A stretch of 64,000 nucleotides of DNA from Nocardia sp. NBC_00508 (GTDB taxonomy: Bacteria > Actinomycetota > Actinomycetes > Mycobacteriales > Mycobacteriaceae), in contig NZ_CP107852.1 in assembly GCF_036346875.1 (NCBI RefSeq), positions 6,572,001 through 6,636,000 on the forward strand, in the 5' to 3' direction. A program made the position numbers and the translations under genes. Below are positions 26,756 through 34,442 of the stretch, piece after piece. Below the pieces are notes generated by a model that saw only the letters and a program-made list of their open reading frames with translations, made no database searches and was not told the origin of the DNA. Numbering within the stretch: position 1 is the stretch's first letter; every line of letters starts with the position of its first letter.

Positions 26756-26872
26756 CTATTCGCCATCGTTTCCGGGTACCTCGGGTGCACCGGGCCGCTT
26801 GCCGACCCTCTTGCGATACAGAATCACCGCGCCGACCAGCACGGCGAGACCTATGATCACCAGCAGTTCCAT
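26756..26872 (-). CDS. 38-aa membrane peptide upstream of the DUF6480-like gene
   Basis: The frame encodes one hydrophobic helix at the start (MELLVIIGLAVLVGAVILYR), then a basic stretch (KRVGKRPG) and an acidic tail (EVPGNDGE). The helix followed by positive charges predicts N-out/C-in topology. Its stop is 10 bases before the next start, and its last bases overlap that gene's ribosome site, as expected for coupled genes. The upstream ribosome site is weak, which lowers confidence. Confidence 0.5.
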   Translation of the reverse strand: MELLVIIGLAVLVGAVILYRKRVGKRPGAPEVPGNDGE

Positions 26873-27301
26873 GTCTGGGACCTACCCAGTACCTCGATGC
26901 CCAATCGACATGGGCGAAGGTACTCGGGCGCCTCGACCTGCGCGATGTACTGTTGCGCCTGGCCGACCCCGACCACGAATCCCGCTCCACCACGGAACCA
27001 CCGATCAGCGGCGTCGTGCCGACTCGGACAGACGCCTCGCCCCACTCCGATCCCTCCTGCATCGCATATCGCTTGTGCCGCACTGTGTCCGGTGACTTGT
27101 GCTGCTGGGCGAGCCGAAGGGCTGGCATCGGATGCTGTTTCTGTGCTGGACGCATACCGGTGGAAATTTTCCGCATTCGCGTCGGATGGCCGGAGAATTC
27201 GCCCACTAACCGGGGCATTGCGCGCACGCGCGCAGTGGAGGATGGTGAATATGTCCGGTGGTGCCACCGGGGCGCCACCTCAACAGGGCAGGAGGTGGCC
27301 C
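26873..27301. other. Divergent gap
   Basis: These 429 bases lie between the small membrane operon (- strand) and the ABM-like gene (+ strand). Near the + gene are two ribosome-site candidates, GGAGG at 27237-27241 and GGAGGTGG at 27291-27298. Long open frames here are cysteine/arginine-rich shadows; nothing else is visible. Confidence 0.5.
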
Positions 27302-27925
27302 GTGTACGCACGTTCCAGCACAATTTCGGCCCAGCCGTCGTCGATCGACGACGGGCTCGAATACCTCCGCGATGAAGTGATGCCGAAACTGCCCCAGATC
27401 GACGGGTGGGTTGGTCTGTCCTTGATGGCCGATCGGTCGACCGGACGCTGCATCGCCACGACCGCGTGGGAATCCGACGCCGCATTGCAGGGCAGCCGAG
27501 GCCGGGTTCAGTCGTTGCGCGACGGTCTGGCCCGAGGGCTTGGCGGTCGGGTCGATCTGGTCGAAGAATGGGAAATCGCGGCCCTGCACCGCGATCATCC
27601 GGCCGGTGACAGCGCCTGCGCTCGGTGCACGTGGGTCCAGCTCGACCCAGACCGGCTCGACCGGCTGATCGACACCTTCAAGATGGAAGTGCTGCCGCAG
27701 ACCGAGATGATCGACGGATTCTGCAGCGCCAGTCTGTTCGTCGACCGGGCCACCGGTCGAGCGGTGGGCGCGACTGTCTGGTCCAGCCGCGACGCGATGG
27801 ACGCCAACCGCGAGCAGATGAATCGGATCAGGGGCGCGGCGACCCAGCGCGTCGGCGCCAATGTTCTCGAGGTAGCGGAGTTCGATCTGGCGTTCGCGCA
27901 CCTGCGCGTACCCGAGATGGCATGA
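27302..27925 (+). CDS. Duplicated dimeric alpha-beta barrel (ABM-like) protein
   Basis: A 207-residue protein made of two similar halves of the antibiotic-biosynthesis-monooxygenase-like ferredoxin fold. Half 1 (about 1-100) has EVMPKLPQIDGWVGLSLMAD and TGRCIATTAWES. Half 2 (about 108-205) has EVLPQTEMIDGFCSASLFVD and TGRAVGATVWSS. Internal duplication lets one chain form the barrel that others make as dimers. No catalytic residues are recognisable; roles in heme or quinone chemistry are only possible. GTG 27302 follows a strong GGAGGTGG; ATG 27251, with GGAGG nine bases upstream, would add 17 residues. A terminator-like hairpin follows. Confidence 0.75.
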   Translation: MYARSSTISAQPSSIDDGLEYLRDEVMPKLPQIDGWVGLSLMADRSTGRCIATTAWESDAALQGSRGRVQSLRDGLARGLGGRVDLVEEWEIAALHRDHPAGDSACARCTWVQLDPDRLDRLIDTFKMEVLPQTEMIDGFCSASLFVDRATGRAVGATVWSSRDAMDANREQMNRIRGAATQRVGANVLEVAEFDLAFAHLRVPEMA

Positions 27926-27938
27926 CACCATCCGACAT

Positions 27939-27966
27939 CCGGCCGGAGTGTGCGCTTTCCGGCCGG
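27939..27966 (+). terminator. Hairpin after the ABM-like gene
   Basis: Nine-base perfect arms (CCGGCCGGA and TCCGGCCGG) surround a 10-base loop beginning 14 bases after the stop codon. The arms and position suit a GC-rich actinobacterial terminator. Confidence 0.5.
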
Positions 27967-28094
27967 TTACGTCATGCTTCGGCCCGGATTCCGCATCGTT
28001 ATGCGTGGCCTGATGCGGCGGTAACGGGCGGCCGGTCATCGGCGGACACATGGCCGCGCAGGGCGATCGCGGCCGCGCGGCAAACGACTTCTGA

Positions 28095-28223
28095 CCGCGC
28101 CGCAGGACCGGCTGCGAGTACTACCAGACCTCCTACCTGATCGAGGAAGGCGCCGACGAACGGCTGCGCGCCGAGGACATCGCGGTGTTCCGCGCACGCC
28201 GGCGATCACCGGCGCCGGCGTGA
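28095..28223 (+). pseudogene. Possible relic of a gene 3-prime end
   Basis: A frame without start codon reads EYYQTSYLIEEGADERL and then RAEDIAVFRARRR before TGA at 28221. Its composition is protein-like, unlike surrounding frames, but an in-frame stop at 28092 and the lack of a start show that no intact gene is present. I cannot name the parent family. It may be a decayed C-terminus or chance. Confidence 0.3.
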
Positions 28224-28422
28224 TCGGTGCCCCACGCCATAGCGCAGGGCGTCGACGAATATGACTGTGCCGCAATCTATTCTCGGCTCTGTGCGGAGTG
28301 CGGTGCACGTCGCGACCAGAAAACATGCACGGCAGAGTGGCCAGGAGCATGCGCAGCGGTATCGCTGTCGACTACCCGAGAGGTAATGGCCGGGCTGGAC
28401 GGGGGTTCGTAGGATCGGGGGA

Positions 28423-29202
28423 GTGAATACCCCAACGGCAGGTGACCTGCTGCGACATTGGCGTCTGGAACGCCGGCTGAGCCAGCTCGAACTGGCCGGC
28501 CGGGCCGAGACCTCGGCGCGGCACCTGAGTTTCATCGAGACCGGACGCGCCACACCGAGCCGGACGATGATCGTGCACCTGTCCGAGCACCTGGAGATCC
28601 CGCTGCGCGAACGCAATCGCGTGCTGCTCGCCGCGGGCTACGCCCCCGCCTACGCGCGACCGGCCCTGGACACGCCCGTCATGGACGCCATCCGCGGCGC
28701 CATGCGCCAGATCCTCGCCGGCCACGAGCCCTATCCCGCGTTGGCCATCGATCAGAACTGGACGATGATCGACGCCAACAGCGGGGTAGCCGTGCTGATC
28801 GCGGGCATCGACCCCGCTCTGACGAAGCCGCCGGTGAACGCGCTGCGGCTGAGCCTGCACCCGGACGGTATGGCCGGCCGCATCCGCAACCTCGCCGAGT
28901 GGCGCGGCCATATCTTCGCCCGCCTGGCGCGACAGGCCGAGGTCACCGGCTCCAGGGACCTGGCCGACCTGCTCGAGGAGTTGCGGTCCTATCCCGGTGG
29001 CGAAGTGGAGCTCACCCTGCCCGAACCCGATCAGGCGGTGGTCCCGCTGCGGATCGAGCACGAGGGCGACGAGCTGTCGTTGCTCAGCGTGACGACGGTG
29101 TTCGGCACCCCGATGAACGTCACCGTCGCCGAACTGGCCATCGAATCGTTCTTCCCCGCCGACGAGGACACCATGAAGCGCCTCACTGCGAACGCGCGAT
29201 GA
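28423..29202 (+). CDS. XRE-family regulator with MmyB-like ligand-binding domain
   Basis: A 259-residue regulator. The N-terminal helix-turn-helix (about 6-62) is of the Cro/XRE type, with SQLELAGRAETSARHLSFIE and GRATPSRTM. The C-terminal MmyB-like PAS-related domain (about 95-255) has HEPYPALAIDQNWTMIDANS and FGTPMNVTVAELAIESFFPAD. In Streptomyces this class binds fatty-acid-like ligands and controls adjacent oxidoreductases. GTG 28423 sits shortly after GGGGGA. Its stop overlaps the start of the fructosamine-kinase-like gene (ATGA at 29199-29202), so both are made together. Confidence 0.9.
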   Translation: MNTPTAGDLLRHWRLERRLSQLELAGRAETSARHLSFIETGRATPSRTMIVHLSEHLEIPLRERNRVLLAAGYAPAYARPALDTPVMDAIRGAMRQILAGHEPYPALAIDQNWTMIDANSGVAVLIAGIDPALTKPPVNALRLSLHPDGMAGRIRNLAEWRGHIFARLARQAEVTGSRDLADLLEELRSYPGGEVELTLPEPDQAVVPLRIEHEGDELSLLSVTTVFGTPMNVTVAELAIESFFPADEDTMKRLTANAR

Positions 29203-30077
29203 CCCGCGCCGAGCGGCTCTCCGCCCTGCTCGGTACACCGGTCCGCGCGGTCACCGACCTCGGCGCGAGCCATGCCTGGACGCTACACCGTGCCGAATTG
29301 GTCACTGGCCGTATGGTTTTCGTCAAGACATCAGCGGAGCCGACGACGGTCTTCGTGTCCGAAGCGGCGGGCCTGGCCTGGTTGGGCAAGGCGGGCACGG
29401 CCACGATCGAGTCGGTCCGCGACGGTACCGGCGCACCGGTGCCGCAGGTGCTGGCCGCCGACGACCGGATGCTGGTGCTGCCGTGGCTGGACGAGACCCG
29501 GCCAACCCCTGCGGCTGCCGAGCGGTTCGGTCGCGAACTGGCCTTACTGCATGGCGACCGGCCCGAATGGTTCGGCGCCCCGTGGACGGGCTGGATCGCG
29601 AGTCTGCCGCTGCCCAACACCCAGGCGGAGGGGCCGTGGTCGCGGTGGTACGCCGAGCAGCGCCTCGAGCCATACCTGCCGGGCGCGGCCGCGCACCTGG
29701 GCGCCGACGGAATCCGCTTGGTGGAATGCGTCATCGGCCGCATCGACGATCTCGCCGGGCCCGCCGAACCTCCTTCCCGCATCCACGGCGACCTCTGGTC
29801 GGGCAACATCCTGTGGACCCGGGAACGCGCGATGCTCATCGATCCCGCCGCCCACGGCGGCCACCGCGAGACCGACCTCGCCATGCTCGCCCTCTTCGGT
29901 GCCCCGCACCTGGACCGCATCCGCGCCACCTACCACGAGACCCGTCCGCTCGCCGACGGGTGGCAAGCCCGCACCCCGCTGCACCAATTGCATCCGCTGC
30001 TGGTGCACGTCGCGTTGTTCGGCGCCGGTTATCGCGCGCAGACACTCGCCGCGGCTACCGCTGCCCTCGCAGCCTGA
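29199..30077 (+). CDS. Fructosamine kinase/aminoglycoside phosphotransferase-like kinase
   Basis: A 292-residue kinase of the fructosamine kinase family within the aminoglycoside phosphotransferase fold. Seen: an N-lobe lysine in MVFVKTSAEPT, the hinge VLPWLDE, the catalytic loop HGDLWSGNIL, the metal-binding LIDPAAHGGHRETDLAM, and a C-terminal helix bundle. Such enzymes phosphorylate glycated amines, starting their repair, though some bacterial relatives use other amino-sugar substrates. ATG 29199 overlaps the XRE regulator's stop. A longer in-frame ORF over the regulator is a shadow. It is convergent with the LLM oxidoreductase, 21 bases apart. Confidence 0.88.
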   Translation: MTRAERLSALLGTPVRAVTDLGASHAWTLHRAELVTGRMVFVKTSAEPTTVFVSEAAGLAWLGKAGTATIESVRDGTGAPVPQVLAADDRMLVLPWLDETRPTPAAAERFGRELALLHGDRPEWFGAPWTGWIASLPLPNTQAEGPWSRWYAEQRLEPYLPGAAAHLGADGIRLVECVIGRIDDLAGPAEPPSRIHGDLWSGNILWTRERAMLIDPAAHGGHRETDLAMLALFGAPHLDRIRATYHETRPLADGWQARTPLHQLHPLLVHVALFGAGYRAQTLAAATAALAA

Positions 30078-30098
30078 CCGGCCGCACCGGAGTACACC

Positions 30099-30974
30099 TC
30101 ACCCGTTCGCCCGCGCGATGACCTTCTCCGCGAAGCGGGACAGATGCGCGATCTTCGTCTCCAGCGACTCGGTGTCCTGCTCGGTGGTATAGGGCAGCCG
30201 GAATCCGACGATCACGTCCGTGACTCCTTTGTCCTCGAGGCGTTTGACGCCGTCGACGGTGAATCCGTCCACCGAGATGACATGCACCTCGAAGTCCTTG
30301 CGTCTGCCGTACTCGGCGCGCAGCGTGTCCAGTTCGGTCAGCAGCCGGTCGAGTTCCGCGCCGTCGCCGCCGGCGTGCATCCACCCGTCCCCGCGCTGCG
30401 CGGCCCGCCGCAGTGCGGGCCTGCTGTGGCCGCCCACCAGGATCGGCACCGGTTCGGTCGGCACGGGGCTGATCTTGATCGGCGGAATGTCGTAGAACTT
30501 CCCGTGGTATTCGAAGTATCCGCCCGCCGTGAGACCGCGCACGATGTCGATGCATTCGTCCATGCGCGCTCCGCGCTTGTCGAACGGCACTCCCATGATC
30601 TCGAAATCGTCCGGCCACGGGCTGATTCCGACGCCGAGACCGAACCGGTTGCCGCTGAGCGCGGCGACCGAGGCGGCCTGCTTGGCCACCAGCACCGGTG
30701 GCCGGATCGGCAGCTTCAGCACGAACGGGGTGAAGCGCAGCGTGGTGGTCACCGCCGCCATCGCCGCGCTGAGCACGAACGCCTCGATGAACGGCTTGTC
30801 CTCCAAGAACTCCCGGCTTCCGTCCGGGGTGTAGGGATACTTCGCATCGGATTCCCTCGGGTACGCCACGCTGTCGGCGACCGCCATGGACGTGTAGCCC
30901 GCATCCTCGGCGGCTTTGGCGAGGGGAAGGTAATACGACGGATCGGTCATCGTCTCGGCGTAGGTGAAGCGCAT
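30099..30974 (-). CDS. LLM-class, probably F420-dependent, oxidoreductase
   Basis: A 291-residue luciferase-like TIM barrel. Seen: MRFTYAETMTDPSYYLPLAK at the start, RFTPFVLKLPIRPPVLVAKQ, GNRFGLGVGISPWPDDFEIMG and PVPILVGGHSRPALRRAA, which are the family's cofactor-pocket segments. Actinobacterial members mostly use coenzyme F420 to reduce or oxidise diverse substrates; the substrate is unknown. ATG 30974 has AGGAAGG about 10 bases upstream. It lies downstream, 150 bases, of the VOC gene on the same strand, forming a likely catabolic group with the VOC and SDR genes. Confidence 0.88.
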   Translation of the reverse strand: MRFTYAETMTDPSYYLPLAKAAEDAGYTSMAVADSVAYPRESDAKYPYTPDGSREFLEDKPFIEAFVLSAAMAAVTTTLRFTPFVLKLPIRPPVLVAKQAASVAALSGNRFGLGVGISPWPDDFEIMGVPFDKRGARMDECIDIVRGLTAGGYFEYHGKFYDIPPIKISPVPTEPVPILVGGHSRPALRRAAQRGDGWMHAGGDGAELDRLLTELDTLRAEYGRRKDFEVHVISVDGFTVDGVKRLEDKGVTDVIVGFRLPYTTEQDTESLETKIAHLSRFAEKVIARANG

Positions 30975-31124
30975 GTCAGTCGCCTTCCTGGCGCGTCGAG
31001 CGCGCCGCACGAGTCCCGGCGCGATACCCATGGACCGGGCCGTCGCCGAGACGAGATGGGATACAGCCGCAGCCGGAACCGACCCGCCTCGGTCGTACCG
31101 AGGACAGCCGGATGGGAGCGCCGC

Positions 31125-31628
31125 CTACCGCCATGGATTGGTGAAACCTTCCGGAATCAACTGGTCGAACATCGCCTTCATCTCCTCCGACAGCCCCAGC
31201 AACTCGATATATGAGCCGATCGGCCCGCCGTCTAGGTAGGCGAACTCCATCCCGACGCCGTCGAATCTGCCACGCGCGACGATCTCGATACCCGCGGCAC
31301 GAGCTGCGGCGAGGGCGGCGCCGAAATCGTCGGGCACCCAGGCGGCGTGGTGCAATCCGGGGCCGACGCGATCGAGATGCTCGGAATACAGGCTCACGCC
31401 ACGGCGCGGCTCGATCAGCTCCACTTGCTGCCCGCCCGCGTACCCGAGCGCGACACTGATCGTGTAATCGGCGGGCGCGCCGCGTAATTCGGTCGAATCG
31501 GGGCCGAAGCGCACGTCCGGAATGGTCAACCAGTCCGCGATCCCGTACCGCGTGGCGAACTCCTGCCGCGCTCCGGCCAGGTCGTCGACCACCCAGCACA
31601 GCTGAAAGATCGGGCCACCGGCGATCAT
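31125..31628 (-). CDS. VOC-family (glyoxalase-like) protein
   Basis: A 167-residue vicinal-oxygen-chelate protein with two beta-alpha-beta-beta-beta modules. It begins IFQLCWVVDDLAGARQEFA, and has QQVELIEP, GLHHAAWVPDDFGAALAAA and GSYIELLG. Candidate metal ligands are the histidine of LHHAAW and the glutamates of VELIEP and YIELLG; the first expected ligand is unclear. VOC proteins act as dioxygenases, lyases or isomerases. ATG 31628 overlaps the SDR stop (ATGA at 31625-31628), so it is coupled to it; in-frame ORF upstream within SDR is not used. Confidence 0.85.
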   Translation of the reverse strand: MIAGGPIFQLCWVVDDLAGARQEFATRYGIADWLTIPDVRFGPDSTELRGAPADYTISVALGYAGGQQVELIEPRRGVSLYSEHLDRVGPGLHHAAWVPDDFGAALAAARAAGIEIVARGRFDGVGMEFAYLDGGPIGSYIELLGLSEEMKAMFDQLIPEGFTNPWR

Positions 31629-32398
31629 CGGCGGCCCCCGACGCGGCTCATCAGATTCGGAAACCAGCGGTAGGCGACGACGAGCACCCGGTTGTAGCGG
31701 GGAAACACGATGTACTGCTTGTTCTTGCGCACACCGCGCAGCACGTACTCGGCGGCACGCTCGGAGCTGATCATCCCGATCGGCGTGCGGCGCGACGATC
31801 CCCGATACGAATAGCCCGGCAGGTCGATCCCGGAGTCGACGATATCGGTGGCAACGCGCCCCGGCACGGCAACGCTCACCCGCACCCCCGCCGCGGCCGC
31901 CTCGGCGCGCAGCGAGGTGCTCAATCCGACCACCGCGTGCTCGGTCATCGCGTACGCGGCCGATGGCGTCACCGGGGTCACTCCCGCGAGGGAGGCCATA
32001 TTCACGATGTGCCCGAAACCCTGCGCTCGCATGAGTGGGTAGGCGTGGCGCGTCCCGTGCACCACGCCCCACAGGTTCACGTCCACGATCCGCTGCCACT
32101 GCGGCAAGGGCATCTGCTCCGCGGCGCCGCCGAGGCGGATGCCCGCGTTGTTGAACAAGTAGTCGATGCGTCCCAGCTCGGTTACGGTGCTGTGGATGAG
32201 ACGCCGCACCTGCTCGTCGTCGGAGACGTCGACGACCTGCGTGTGGATCACGGTATCCGCGGCCAGCGCAACCAGCCCGGCGGCATCGGTATCGGCAGCC
32301 ACCACAGCGACGCCCTGCGCGGCCAGGCTACGGCACAGCGCGGCGCCCAGACCGGACGCGGCGCCGGTGACCACCGCCACACTATCCACGCCGTACAA
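31625..32398 (-). CDS. Short-chain dehydrogenase/reductase
   Basis: A 257-residue classical SDR. The cofactor motif is TGAASGLG (about 11-18), then NNAGI (about 88-92), the catalytic Ser in NMASLAG and the YAMTEH segment. The active site is usually Y-x3-K; here it reads Y-AMT-E, so the normal lysine is glutamate, which is odd and could lower activity. The PGRVATDI loop is normal. TTG 32398 is the longest start; GTG at 32389 is an alternative. Neither has a Shine-Dalgarno, suggesting a leaderless message. It faces a TetR gene across a 52-base control region. Confidence 0.87.
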   Translation of the reverse strand: MYGVDSVAVVTGAASGLGAALCRSLAAQGVAVVAADTDAAGLVALAADTVIHTQVVDVSDDEQVRRLIHSTVTELGRIDYLFNNAGIRLGGAAEQMPLPQWQRIVDVNLWGVVHGTRHAYPLMRAQGFGHIVNMASLAGVTPVTPSAAYAMTEHAVVGLSTSLRAEAAAAGVRVSVAVPGRVATDIVDSGIDLPGYSYRGSSRRTPIGMISSERAAEYVLRGVRKNKQYIVFPRYNRVLVVAYRWFPNLMSRVGGRR

Positions 32399-32450
32399 TT
32401 AAGCATCTGTGTTTAACATCGTCAATACTTGTGTTTAGTACAGTGCCGAT
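32399..32450. promoter_or_regulatory. Divergent SDR/TetR promoter with paired operator motifs
   Basis: A short AT-rich region separates the two starts. TGTGTTTA occurs twice in direct orientation, at 32408-32415 and 32430-32437, spaced 22 bases (two helical turns). The second copy is framed by TACT (32427-32430) and AGTA (32437-32440), an inverted repeat. These are likely binding sites for the TetR at 32451. Neither gene has a ribosome site, fitting leaderless transcription. Confidence 0.6.
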
Positions 32451-33089
32451 ATGCCGAGCGACGATTCGCGCACCGCTTTGCTCGACGCCGGGGAACGCCT
32501 CATCGCCGAGCGCGGCGTCGACGTGCCGTTGCGCGACATCGCCACCGCGGCGGGCCAGCGCAACAACTCGGCCGTGCACTACTACTTCGATTCGCGCAAC
32601 GGACTGATCGAGGCCATCGTCGAACGGCGGATGAACTGGCTGGAAAAACGGCGCATGCAACTGCTGGCCGCGCACGAGGCCGACGGTGGCGCCAACGACC
32701 TGCCCACGCTCGTCGCCATGCTCGCGACGCCGATCCTCGAGCTGCTCGGCCATGACCGGGTAACCCATCTGGGCCGGTTCCTGGAAGTCGTGCGAACGCA
32801 CCCGGTGGTGGCGGACGTGCGCCGCCTCGCCGGAGCCGACCGCGCGGCAGTCCGGATCATCGCCACCCGGCTCGACACCGCACTGCCGGGCCTGCCGCGG
32901 CGACAGCGCAGACAGCGCCTGGAAACCATGGCCACGGTCATGTTCGCGCTGATCGCCGACTACGAGCGCACCCTCGAATCCGGTGTCCGCACCGCCCGCC
33001 CCGAAGACGCGGCGGAGATCGTGGACATGATCGTCGCCATGCTCACCGTGCCCGCCCGCGCCCACCCGGCGACGGCATCGGGACGCTGA
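32451..33089 (+). CDS. TetR/AcrR-family regulator
   Basis: A 212-residue TetR-type repressor. The N-terminal helix-turn-helix (about 8-55) reads LLDAGERLIAERGVDVPLRD and then AAGQRNNSAVHYYFDSRNGL. The all-helical C-terminal ligand domain includes LGRFLEVVRTHPVV. Divergent from the SDR-VOC-LLM genes with repeated sites between, it most likely represses them until an unknown ligand binds. ATG 32451 lies only about 10 bases beyond the operator motif and lacks a Shine-Dalgarno. Confidence 0.9.
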   Translation: MPSDDSRTALLDAGERLIAERGVDVPLRDIATAAGQRNNSAVHYYFDSRNGLIEAIVERRMNWLEKRRMQLLAAHEADGGANDLPTLVAMLATPILELLGHDRVTHLGRFLEVVRTHPVVADVRRLAGADRAAVRIIATRLDTALPGLPRRQRRQRLETMATVMFALIADYERTLESGVRTARPEDAAEIVDMIVAMLTVPARAHPATASGR

Positions 33090-33228
33090 CAGCGCCGCGG
33101 ACAGGACAGCGTCACGACCGCCTGCGACCGGCAGTGCACCGAGGACGCCGGCCGAACGGCGAACGAGCCGCGACGCATGCGCCGCTTCGATACCGGTCAC
33201 ACCGACGTTCTCCTGGTTGCGGCTCGAC

Positions 33229-33579
33229 TCAGCCCGCCGTCCGCCGTGCGGGGATTCCGTACCCATGGGCCGCCGTCAGCGGCCGATTGCCTTGTGGCAC
33301 GGCTGTTTCCGGGAATCTGCGGTGCAGACGGTCGATATAGCGCCGCACGGCGGATAATTCGGCATGCAGTTCCTGTCGAACGGCGGCATCGCCGCGATGC
33401 GCGAATCCGATTTCACGCGCCAGCGTTCGGGCTCGCAGGGTGAGCAACTCCAAGAAGACCCGAGCCTGGGCGAGGTCGGCGTCTTGTTCCATCCGGTTGG
33501 CCGATCTGTCGTTCGGTTCATACTGTGTCGCCCGGTGTTCCCCGCGGCCGTGGTCCTCGGTCGATCGGGAGTAGGTCAT
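33229..33579 (-). CDS. Small basic/acidic helical hypothetical protein
   Basis: About 116 residues from ATG 33579. The first 35 are polar and low in complexity. The middle, with DADLAQARVFLELLTLRART and AAVRQELHAELSAVRRYIDR, has strong heptad spacing and looks like a helical hairpin or coiled coil. No ribosome site is obvious, and ATG 33492 would keep only the helical part. I recognise no family. Regular helix periodicity and the absence of a better frame support a real gene, but modestly. Confidence 0.5.
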   Translation of the reverse strand: MTYSRSTEDHGRGEHRATQYEPNDRSANRMEQDADLAQARVFLELLTLRARTLAREIGFAHRGDAAVRQELHAELSAVRRYIDRLHRRFPETAVPQGNRPLTAAHGYGIPARRTAG

Positions 33580-33899
33580 GATGCTAGCCGAGCGGACGCC
33601 CCGCGGGGTGCCGAAAACAGAACCAGCTATGGCCACGCGCAATGACCGGCCGACGTCCTCGATGGCCACCGCCGGCACCCAGTCCGCTCGGCGCCGCCGA
33701 TGCGATAGCCGAGGCCGAGATCGGCAGGCCCTGGCGGCTGTCGACGATCGCTCGACGAGCCGCGAACCGGTGGCGGCCGCAGAGCCCGGACGGGTGGCCG
33801 AGTCGGCTTCAGCGGCGATCGAACGGCGGATCGCCGACAGACAACCGCCCCAGGTGAGAATCCGATCCGCGGCGGCCGTACACGCTCAGCGGATCTCGG
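33580..33899. other. Gap without a supported gene
   Basis: These 320 bases are unassigned. A + strand frame (33642-33857) has partly protein-like stretches such as LSTIARRAANRWRPQSPDGW, but it has no ribosome site or family and may be decayed sequence. Confidence 0.4.
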
Positions 33900-33959
33900 T
33901 CAGCTCCCGATGAGGGCGAACAGCGCCGCCACTAAGGTTCCAATGATTCCGGCGCTCAT
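33900..33959 (-). CDS. 19-residue hydrophobic peptide
   Basis: ATG 33959 is preceded by a perfect AAAGGAG, seven bases away. It opens a 19-codon frame, MSAGIIGTLVAALFALIGS, ending in TGA. The product is almost entirely a hydrophobic helix with a single G-S end, long enough to cross or lie in a membrane. The ideal ribosome site is the main evidence. Possible roles are a membrane regulator peptide or a toxin of a type I system; nothing in the sequence decides, and I know no homologue. Confidence 0.55.
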   Translation of the reverse strand: MSAGIIGTLVAALFALIGS

Positions 33960-34111
33960 CGAACTCTCCTTTCGTTGCGGTACCAGGGCACGTTGGCTAT
34001 GAGACCATGGCGAGGCGGCAAACCCGCTCAACCACGGGTGACGTCGGCGTGTAGAGGTTGCGGGGAACACAACCCGGCCTCCTGGACACCGGCCGGGCGT
34101 ATCGTGACCGC

Positions 34112-34294
34112 ATGGGCGTGATCGGGGAACTGTTTCCGGGCAAAAAGCTGACCCATGAGGGCAGCGAGGACGGTGACGGGCAGACACACACCCCCCGGTT
34201 CGACATCGATCTCGACACCGGAGTTGTGCGAGTGCCTCGTGCGTCCGATCCAGCCGTCGACAAGCGACCGGACGACGTACCGCACCAACCGTAG
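34112..34294 (+). CDS. Small DUF6191-like protein
   Basis: A 60-residue polar protein starting MGVIGELFPGKKLTHEGSED and containing TPRFDIDLDTGVVRVPR. The MGxIxELFxPxK start and the later acidic DLDTGVVRV strand resemble the small actinobacterial DUF6191 family, of unknown role. It has no membrane segment or signal. ATG 34112 lacks a strong ribosome site. The assignment is from memory of the motif and is tentative. Confidence 0.5.
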   Translation: MGVIGELFPGKKLTHEGSEDGDGQTHTPRFDIDLDTGVVRVPRASDPAVDKRPDDVPHQP

Positions 34295-34387
34295 GTCCGC
34301 ACCGGGACGCTTCCGGCTCCGGTCGAGGTGTTCGAACACTCGGGTTCGATGATCCGACTGTGTGCCGCCATGTGCGTAGACGACAAC

Positions 34388-34415
34388 GCCCCGGCGCCGG
34401 AACCGGCGCCGGGGC
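34388..34415. terminator. Strong GC-rich bidirectional hairpin
   Basis: Perfect 13-base arms (GCCCCGGCGCCGG and its complement) are separated by AA. It lies 27 bases after the stop of the - strand membrane gene and 94 bases after the + strand small gene, so it can serve both convergent units. Confidence 0.75.
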
Positions 34416-34442
34416 GAGCAACGCCACACGGGCGTCATGCCG

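Larger units (their letters stand above)
27926..28422. other. Gap with a possible gene remnant
   Basis: These 497 bases hold the terminator at 27939-27966, a possible gene relic at 28095-28223, and a lower-GC stretch (28250-28330) that may contain the promoter of the XRE regulator. No intact gene is supported. Confidence 0.5.
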
